37,329 bases of DNA from an uncultured Bacteroidales bacterium (GTDB taxonomy: Bacteria > Bacteroidota > Bacteroidia > Bacteroidales > UBA932), in the NCBI GenBank assembly GCA_947303465.1, contig CAMYYI010000022.1, positions 1-37,329 of the forward strand. The letters are read 5' to 3'. The position numbers and the translations under genes are program-made. The notes under the pieces are model-generated. The model searched no databases and was not told the DNA's origin. It was given only the letters and a program-made list of their open reading frames with translations. How positions within the stretch are numbered: position 1 is the first letter of the stretch; every line of letters begins with the position of its first letter. This document shows, piece by piece, positions 32,190 to 37,329 of the stretch.

Positions 32190-34931
32190 ATGAAAAGACT
32201 TTTTCCCCTACTCCCTTTTTTGATGCTTTTCTGCGCCTGCGGAAGCTATTCAGCCAATGGAAACCGCGTAGATGTGCGCGTTGCCGGAGGCGAACGGATC
32301 AGCCTGTATGTAATGGGCGACAAAATAATCCGTGTGCACGCGGGAGGAGAGCGGGCCGGCGGCAGCCTGGTAGTGCTCCCTGTCGCTCCCGATACTGCTT
32401 TTGATGTGACCGAGGATGACTGCGGCGTGCAGGTTCGTACGCCGGAGCTGCTGGCTGTCGTGAGCCGTGACGGAAAATTGTCTTTTTATGGCGCCGACGG
32501 CCGCGAGCTTCTGGAGGGCGGACGTATCTCGCTGATTCCCAGAACAGTTGAGAAGCGCAGGGGGTATGAGGTCCATACCGTTTTCGACAGCCCCGCCGAC
32601 GAAGCGTTCTACGGCCTGGGGCAGCATCAGACGGGCGAATTCAACCGCAAATGCACAGACGAAGAGCTCTATCAGTACAACACTAAGATAAGCATACCAT
32701 TCGTGGTCTCTACCAGGGGCTACGGCCTGCTGTTTGACGCCTATTCCTACAGCCGCTGGGGCAATCCCGAGGGCATGCGCCAGCTGGGGGAGAGCTTCAA
32801 GCTCTACGACAAGGACGGCGTTGAGGGGGCTCTGACAGGCACCTACACGGCCGCCGACGGCAGTACGCTGGTGAGGCGGGAAAGCGGGATACGTTTCGAT
32901 GACGAGCTCGCTATACGCAATTTGCCGGAGTTCCCGCTGGATGGGGCTACGGTGGTTTACGAAGGCTTCATCGAGGCTCCGGCCGATGGAGACTACCGGT
33001 TCAGCCAGTATTATGCCGGCTTCCAGCGTACGCTCATCGGGGGAGAGGAGGTGATGTCGCGCCGCTGGCGTCCGGCATGGAATCCCAACAGCTGTCGCTA
33101 CCAGGTGCATCTGGAGCAGGGCGTCCGCACCCCGTTGCGCGTGGAGTGGGAGCCGGACGGCGGGGTGTCTTACATAGGCCTCAAGGTGTACCCCCTGTAT
33201 GATTCTGAAGCTCTGAGTTTCTGGTCCGAATTCGAGCCTGGCGCAGACTTCTACTTCATTGCCGGAGAAGATTACGACGAGATAATAAAGGGCTACCGTA
33301 CGCTAACGGGCAAGGCCCGGATCGTCCCCAAATGGGCCATGGGTTTCTGGCAGAGCCGCGAGCGCTACTCTACCCAGGACGAGATAGTCGGCACGCTGGC
33401 CGAGTTCCGCCGCAGGGGCATTCCCGTAGATAACATAGTACAGGACTGGCAGTACTGGAAAGACGACCAGTGGGGGAGCCACGACTTCGACCCGGAACGC
33501 TATCCGGATCCCGAAAAGATGCTGGACGACGTGCATGCCATGAACGGCCGTTTCATGATAAGCGTATGGCCCAAGTTCTACACCAATACCGATAACTACA
33601 AGGCGCTGGCCGCCGGAGGATATACTTACGAGCATGCCGTGGCGGATTCGGTAAAGGACTGGCTGGGCTATCACCAGACCTTCTATGACGCATACGCCGA
33701 AGGCGGACGCAAACTCTTCTGGCAGCAGATGGACGAACACCTCTACAGCCGGTACGGACGCAAGATAGACGCCTGGTGGATGGATGCCAGCGAGCCCAAC
33801 CTGAGGGACTGCCTGCCGAAGGAATACATGCAGTGGCTGCTTACTCCCACTGCCCTTGGCCCGGCCACAGAATACTATAATACCTACGCACTGGTCAATG
33901 CCAAGGCCATTTATGAGGGCCAGCGCAGCGTGGAGCCGGACAAACGGGTGTTCCTGCTGACCAGAAACGGCTTTGCCGGTCTTCAGCGTTATTCTACAGC
34001 CTCATGGAGCGGAGATACCGGAACCTCCTGGGAGGACATGCGCACCCAGATTACGGCCGGCCTTGGCTATTCTATGGCCGGCGTGCCCGTATGGGGTATG
34101 GATACCGGAGGCTTCAGCGTGATGGGCAAGTTCCAGGATCCCGCGAACATCGACGAATGGCGTGAGCTCCAGACCCGCTGGCATCAGTTCGGAGCCTTTG
34201 TACCGCTGTTCCGCGCCCACGGTCAATGGCCGCAGCGCGAACTCTGGAACATAGCTCCGGAGGGCTCCCCGGCCTACGAAAGCATACTCTACTACATCAG
34301 GCTGCGCTACCGCCTGATGCCGTACATCTACTCCCTTGCAGCTGCCGTCAATCTTGAGGACTATACCATGATGCGCGGCTTGCCCATGGACTTCCCGGAC
34401 GATGTTGCAGTGCGGGAGGTCTCGGACCAGTGGATGTTCGGCCCTGCCCTGATGCCCTGTCCCGTCTGCGAGTACAAGGCTCGCTCGCGTGAGGTTTATC
34501 TGCCCGGCGGCATCTGGTACGATTTCTACTCGGGAGCCGCAGTTGAAGGCGGACGCACGGTTATGGCGGACGCACCTTACGGACGTATTCCCCTGTACGT
34601 CCGCGGCGGCAGCATCTTGCCTCTCGGACCGGATATTCAGTGGTCCGGCGAACAGCCCGGGGGAGACCTGGAGCTGAGCGTTTATCCCGGCAGGGACTGC
34701 GACTTCATGCTGTATGATGACGACGGCGTCAGCTATGGCTACGAGCGTGGCGAATACTGTGTGATTCCAATCCACTGGGATGATGCAGGGGGCGTTCTGA
34801 CCATTGGGGAGCGCAGCGGCTCTTTCCCCGGTATGGCCCTGAGACGTAAGATTACGGTGAAAAAGATCGGGCCGGGTCCGGCAAGCGAGACGTTAATCTA
34901 TGACGGCTCGCCCTGTTGCGTGCGCTTTTAG
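32190..34931 (+). CDS. GH31 alpha-xylosidase-like enzyme with PA14 insertion
   Basis: Exported GH31 glycosidase (913 aa). The N-terminus is a signal peptide with a weak lipobox ending at Cys15-17 (LFCACGS), without acidic residues after it, so periplasmic location is likely. After the N-terminal beta domain, residues about 211-337 form a PA14-like insertion (VVYEGFIEAPADGDYRFSQY). This is the layout of the xyloglucan alpha-xylosidases of B. ovatus and Cellvibrio. The barrel follows (KWAMGFWQSRERY, PVDNIVQDWQYW, nucleophile Asp532 in WWMDASEPN, acid/base Asp609 in SWSGDTGTSW). Alpha-xylosidase is the most likely activity; alpha-glucosidase or alpha-galactosidase are alternatives within GH31. 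It stands alone on its own promoter at the edge of the locus. Confidence 0.88.
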   Translation: MKRLFPLLPFLMLFCACGSYSANGNRVDVRVAGGERISLYVMGDKIIRVHAGGERAGGSLVVLPVAPDTAFDVTEDDCGVQVRTPELLAVVSRDGKLSFYGADGRELLEGGRISLIPRTVEKRRGYEVHTVFDSPADEAFYGLGQHQTGEFNRKCTDEELYQYNTKISIPFVVSTRGYGLLFDAYSYSRWGNPEGMRQLGESFKLYDKDGVEGALTGTYTAADGSTLVRRESGIRFDDELAIRNLPEFPLDGATVVYEGFIEAPADGDYRFSQYYAGFQRTLIGGEEVMSRRWRPAWNPNSCRYQVHLEQGVRTPLRVEWEPDGGVSYIGLKVYPLYDSEALSFWSEFEPGADFYFIAGEDYDEIIKGYRTLTGKARIVPKWAMGFWQSRERYSTQDEIVGTLAEFRRRGIPVDNIVQDWQYWKDDQWGSHDFDPERYPDPEKMLDDVHAMNGRFMISVWPKFYTNTDNYKALAAGGYTYEHAVADSVKDWLGYHQTFYDAYAEGGRKLFWQQMDEHLYSRYGRKIDAWWMDASEPNLRDCLPKEYMQWLLTPTALGPATEYYNTYALVNAKAIYEGQRSVEPDKRVFLLTRNGFAGLQRYSTASWSGDTGTSWEDMRTQITAGLGYSMAGVPVWGMDTGGFSVMGKFQDPANIDEWRELQTRWHQFGAFVPLFRAHGQWPQRELWNIAPEGSPAYESILYYIRLRYRLMPYIYSLAAAVNLEDYTMMRGLPMDFPDDVAVREVSDQWMFGPALMPCPVCEYKARSREVYLPGGIWYDFYSGAAVEGGRTVMADAPYGRIPLYVRGGSILPLGPDIQWSGEQPGGDLELSVYPGRDCDFMLYDDDGVSYGYERGEYCVIPIHWDDAGGVLTIGERSGSFPGMALRRKITVKKIGPGPASETLIYDGSPCCVRF

Positions 34932-34942
34932 CAAAAAATTCT

Positions 34943-34950
34943 TAAATTTG
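34943..34950 (+). promoter_or_regulatory. TAnnTTTG -7 box of the PfkB gene
   Basis: TAAATTTG at 34943-34950 is an exact -7 consensus 12 nt after the GH31 stop and 6 nt before ATG 34957. It separates this gene cluster from the PUL and implies a very short or absent 5' leader. Confidence 0.55.
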
Positions 34951-34956
34951 CAGGTT

Positions 34957-35961
34957 ATGAAATCAATTCTCGGAATTGGCAACGCCCTGACTGACATTCT
35001 CGCCGTCCTCCCGGACGACACTCTTCTCAATACATACCATCTTCCGCGCGGCAGCATGCAGCACGTGGACATGGAAACGGGAGACAAGATATGGGCAGCC
35101 CTCAAGCCCCTGGGAGTTAAGTACGTAGCCGGAGGCAGTGCGGCAAACACCATAGTGTGTACGTCCATCTTCGGCATGCCGTCCAGTTTCATAGGCAAGA
35201 TAGGGGACGATGAGCTCGGCCTGCTTTTCAAGAGCGACCAGGAGCAGTATGGCGTGAACACCCTGCTCCTCAAGAGCGAGCACTCCAGCGGCCGTTCCAT
35301 GGTATTCGTGAGCGGAGGTAATGCCGAGCGCACTTTCGCCGTCTATCTGGGCGCCGCGATGGATCTGGTGCCCGAGGATCTCAAGCCCGAGTATTTTCAG
35401 GGCCACGATTATTTCCATATTGAGGGTTATCTGGTGCAGAATCAGGACCTTATACGCAAGGCGGTGGAACTGGCGCACGATGCCGGATGCATCATATCCC
35501 TGGATATGGCTTCTTACAATGTGGTAGAGAGTAACAACGCCTTCCTTCACGACATAGTAGACAGGTATGTGGATATAGTCTTCGCCAACGAGACAGAGGC
35601 ACGCGCCTTTACCAAGATTAGCGAGCCCCGCGCCGCCATGGAGGAGATGTGCAAGCTGTGCGGAACGTCCATCGTCAAGGTTGGAAAAGACGGCAGCTGG
35701 GTCAAGTCCGGGGGTGAAGAATATTATATTCCTGCCTGGCCTGCAAATACCATAGATGCCACAGGTGCCGGCGATACCTATGCGGCAGGTTTCCTCTACG
35801 CCCACTCACTCGGAATGCCGCTTAAGGTCTGCGGCGAGGTAGGGTCGATAATCGCCGCCAAAGTGGTGGAGGTCATAGGCACCAAGATAGACATTCCCCG
35901 CTGGCGCGACGCCAAGATTGAGATTCGCGAGCTTATATCCGCGAACGGAGGTCAGCTATGA
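34957..35961 (+). CDS. PfkB/ribokinase-family sugar or nucleoside kinase (adenosine kinase-like)
   Basis: Cytosolic PfkB-family kinase (334 aa). ATG 34957 (MKSILGIGNALTDILA) is the start; a longer in-frame ATG inside the GH31 gene is rejected because it precedes the promoter box and adds unrelated residues. Family signatures are visible: VAGGSAANT near residue 60, FIGKIGDDELG, and the C-terminal IDATGAGDTYAAGF with the catalytic base Asp273. Such Bacteroidetes proteins are usually annotated as adenosine kinase or general sugar kinase; the substrate cannot be read from the sequence. It overlaps the next gene by ATGA. Its own promoter suggests it is a housekeeping gene, although it could also phosphorylate sugars from the locus. 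Confidence 0.88.
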   Translation: MKSILGIGNALTDILAVLPDDTLLNTYHLPRGSMQHVDMETGDKIWAALKPLGVKYVAGGSAANTIVCTSIFGMPSSFIGKIGDDELGLLFKSDQEQYGVNTLLLKSEHSSGRSMVFVSGGNAERTFAVYLGAAMDLVPEDLKPEYFQGHDYFHIEGYLVQNQDLIRKAVELAHDAGCIISLDMASYNVVESNNAFLHDIVDRYVDIVFANETEARAFTKISEPRAAMEEMCKLCGTSIVKVGKDGSWVKSGGEEYYIPAWPANTIDATGAGDTYAAGFLYAHSLGMPLKVCGEVGSIIAAKVVEVIGTKIDIPRWRDAKIEIRELISANGGQL

Positions 35962-36398
35962 GCATGTGGCGCAAACTTGAGCTGAAGTTGCGCCGCCGGC
36001 TTTGCCTGCGCCGTCACCGCAGCACGGTACCTACAGGACTGGTGCCGCTGTCCGGGATGCACAGCGCAGTTATCTATCTGGATACTCCGGCCGACCTTAT
36101 GGAGCCTCAAAAAATCAAGATAGCAAGTTATTTCAAGCGCTACGGAATCGGGGTCTCCTGGTTGAGTTCGGAAGACGAGCAGCTGCGTAGCTCCTCAGAC
36201 CTTTTCATTTCCCTTTCATCCCTTCACGACATCAATGAACTGTATGCGGCCGTGTGCAGCGAGGCCCGCTTCAAGATAGGCCGCAGGCAGCTTAAGGGAG
36301 ATGTGTACGATTTTGTGGTAACCGACAACGGCCCCGAACCCGCACCGGCTGCTGAGGCCATAGACGTAATAGAACATTTTTTAGTTAATATCCAATAA
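35958..36398 (+). CDS. Small Bacteroidetes-specific protein (DUF6913-like)
   Basis: A 146-residue protein of unknown function. It starts with a very basic segment (KLELKLRRRLCLRRHR), followed by an alpha/beta part (HSAVIYLDTPADLMEPQKI, GVSWLSSEDEQLRSS, DLFISLSSLHDINELYAA) and ends with DFVVTDNGPEPAPAAEAIDVIEHFLVNI. It resembles the Bacteroidetes DUF6913 proteins, from memory and without a search. No signal peptide, membrane helix or catalytic motif is seen. It is translationally coupled to the PfkB gene by an ATGA overlap and lies 9 nt before the oxidoreductase gene. Confidence 0.75.
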   Translation: MSMWRKLELKLRRRLCLRRHRSTVPTGLVPLSGMHSAVIYLDTPADLMEPQKIKIASYFKRYGIGVSWLSSEDEQLRSSSDLFISLSSLHDINELYAAVCSEARFKIGRRQLKGDVYDFVVTDNGPEPAPAAEAIDVIEHFLVNIQ

Positions 36399-36407
36399 GC
36401 AGAAGCA

Positions 36408-37268
36408 ATGTTTGAAATCTTAACCAAAGAGATGCTGACTCCTATCATCTGCAGGATGAAGGTATCTGCACCCAGACTTGCCGCCGCTGCACAACCTGGC
36501 CAGTTCCTGATTGTGCGTGCAGACGAAAAGGGGGAGAGGATTCCCCTTACTATCAGTGACTTCGACCGTAAGGAAGGCACAGTTACCATCGTTACCCAGA
36601 AGATCGGCGCTTCCACCACGGACATTCTTGCCTACGAACCGGGCGAGTGTTTTGCCGACGTGGTCGGACCTTTAGGCCTGCCTTCCGAGTTTGTGGAAAT
36701 GCCTGCCGACCAGCTGAAGCAGCAGCGTTATATCCTCATCGCCGGCGGTCTTGGTACGGCTCCCGTCTATCCCCAGGCCAAGTGGCTCAAGGAGCACGGA
36801 GTCCCCGTGGACGTAATCATAGGCGCCAAGACCAAGGACCTGCTCATCTACACGGATGAGATGCGTTCCGTCTGCGACAATCTCTTCATCTGCACGGACG
36901 ACGGCTCCGAGGGCTTCAAGGGCATGGGTACCAACATGCTGGAGCATGTGGTGGAAGAAGGCCATAAATATACTCAGGCAGTCATCATCGGTCCTATGAT
37001 CATGATGAAGTTCACCACCCTCACCTGCAAGAAACTCGGCATACCTGCCATCGTTAGCCTTAACACCCTCATGGTGGACGGCACCGGCATGTGCGGAGCC
37101 TGCCGCGTGAGCGTAGGCGGCAAGACCCGCTTCGCTTGCGTAGAAGGTCCCGAGTTCGACGGTTACGAGGTCGATTTCGACGAGGCGATGCGCCGCCAGG
37201 GCCAGTACAGGACCGAAGAAGCGCTTGCTAATGAACATCACGTCTGTAAAATAGGGAGGGGAAAATAA
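36408..37268 (+). CDS. NfnA/sulfide dehydrogenase-like FAD/NAD(P)-binding subunit
   Basis: Ferredoxin-NADP reductase-like subunit (286 aa) with FAD, NAD(P) and one [2Fe-2S] cluster. An N-terminal FAD beta-barrel (PGQFLIVRADEKGERIPLTI) is followed by a nucleotide fold (ILIAGGLGTAPVYPQAKWL) and a C-terminal cluster motif Cys229-x2-Cys232-x11-Cys244 in GTGMCGACRV and FACVEG. This matches the small subunit of NfnAB transhydrogenase or the sulfide/dihydroorotate dehydrogenase-like proteins. These pass electrons between NADH, NADPH and ferredoxin in anaerobes. The next gene begins on its last stop base (TAATG), as expected for a two-subunit enzyme. Confidence 0.88.
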   Translation: MFEILTKEMLTPIICRMKVSAPRLAAAAQPGQFLIVRADEKGERIPLTISDFDRKEGTVTIVTQKIGASTTDILAYEPGECFADVVGPLGLPSEFVEMPADQLKQQRYILIAGGLGTAPVYPQAKWLKEHGVPVDVIIGAKTKDLLIYTDEMRSVCDNLFICTDDGSEGFKGMGTNMLEHVVEEGHKYTQAVIIGPMIMMKFTTLTCKKLGIPAIVSLNTLMVDGTGMCGACRVSVGGKTRFACVEGPEFDGYEVDFDEAMRRQGQYRTEEALANEHHVCKIGRGK

Positions 37269-37329
37269 TGGCTGACAGAATACCCAGAGTCGCGGTCCGC
37301 GAGCAGGATCCCAAGGTCCGCGCAACTAA
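37268..37329 (+). CDS. NfnB/GltA-type oxidoreductase, 5' end only
   Basis: Only the first 20 residues are in the window (MADRIPRVAVREQDPKVRAT). The VREQDPKVRAT start is the conserved beginning of the glutamate synthase small-chain-like/NfnB proteins, which carry FAD and two [4Fe-4S] clusters. It overlaps the preceding gene by one base (TAATG) and has a G-rich GGGAGGGG site just upstream. It runs off the window end. Confidence 0.8.
   Translation, partial: MADRIPRVAVREQDPKVRAT

Noticed and set aside
32820..33200. Extra stretch inside the GH31 gene as a mobile insertion
   Set aside because: It reads as a PA14-like domain, a known insertion in alpha-xylosidases of this type.
34900..34956. Upstream start for the PfkB kinase inside the GH31 gene
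   Set aside because: It precedes the -7 box and adds residues not typical for the family; MKSILGIGN is the normal family start.
1..37329. CRISPR array, tRNA, rRNA, insertion sequence or phage genes
   Set aside because: No regularly spaced repeats, cloverleaf-like genes, transposase or phage-type proteins were found on either strand.

Overview
The window looks like a chromosomal segment of a Bacteroidales bacterium with fairly high GC. The evidence is a SusC/SusD pair, surface glycan-binding lipoproteins, BACON domains, several TAnnTTTG promoter boxes, and the rpsD-rpoA-rplQ operon end typical of Bacteroidetes. I cannot name the genus from sequence alone.

Layout. (1) 1-1980: end of a ribosomal operon (partial rpsD, rpoA, rplQ), closed by a clear intrinsic terminator. 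(2) 2084-4297: hppA, a membrane ion-pumping pyrophosphatase with the K+-dependent signature, followed by overlapping inverted repeats and a G/C-rich palindromic stretch. (3) 4457-34931: a large polysaccharide utilization locus (PUL). A cellobiose 2-epimerase-like gene (minus strand, overlapping a small-multidrug-export-like membrane gene) diverges from an AraC-type regulator. A long plus-strand run follows: CE7-like esterase, SusC, SusD, two surface glycan-binding proteins, GH26, GH5 (GH5_4-like), second GH26, GH130 (mannosyl-glucose phosphorylase type), GPH-type transporter, second GH5 (GH5_2-like), GH94 cellobiose phosphorylase and GH36 alpha-galactosidase. A GH2 beta-galactosidase-like gene converges on the GH36 with a 23-nt overlap and diverges from a GH31 alpha-xylosidase-like gene with a PA14 insertion. 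(4) 34957-37329: PfkB-type kinase, a small DUF6913-like gene, and the start of an NfnAB/GltA-type oxidoreductase pair; these look like housekeeping genes.

How the PUL should work (inference from families). Surface GH26 and GH5 cut an acetylated, galactosylated glucomannan. The glycan-binding proteins and SusCD capture and import the oligosaccharides. In the periplasm the CE7-like esterase removes acetyl groups, GH36, GH2 and perhaps GH31 remove side chains, and the second GH26/GH5 pair trims to disaccharides. The GPH transporter moves disaccharides inward. In the cytosol mannobiose is epimerised to mannosyl-glucose and split by GH130, while cellobiose is split by GH94, so both arms conserve energy as sugar 1-phosphates.

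The most interesting idea is that this gene set matches beta-galactoglucomannan, the patterned glucomannan of eudicot primary walls with beta-Gal-alpha-Gal side chains, or a mixed glucomannan/xyloglucan diet. Other points of interest are a 919-residue binding protein with six IPT/TIG-like domains and three tandem C-terminal modules of unknown family, and a palindromic repeat inserted in frame inside the GH94 gene. No tRNA, rRNA, CRISPR array, insertion sequence or phage gene was seen, and no gene-free stretch exceeds 300 bases.
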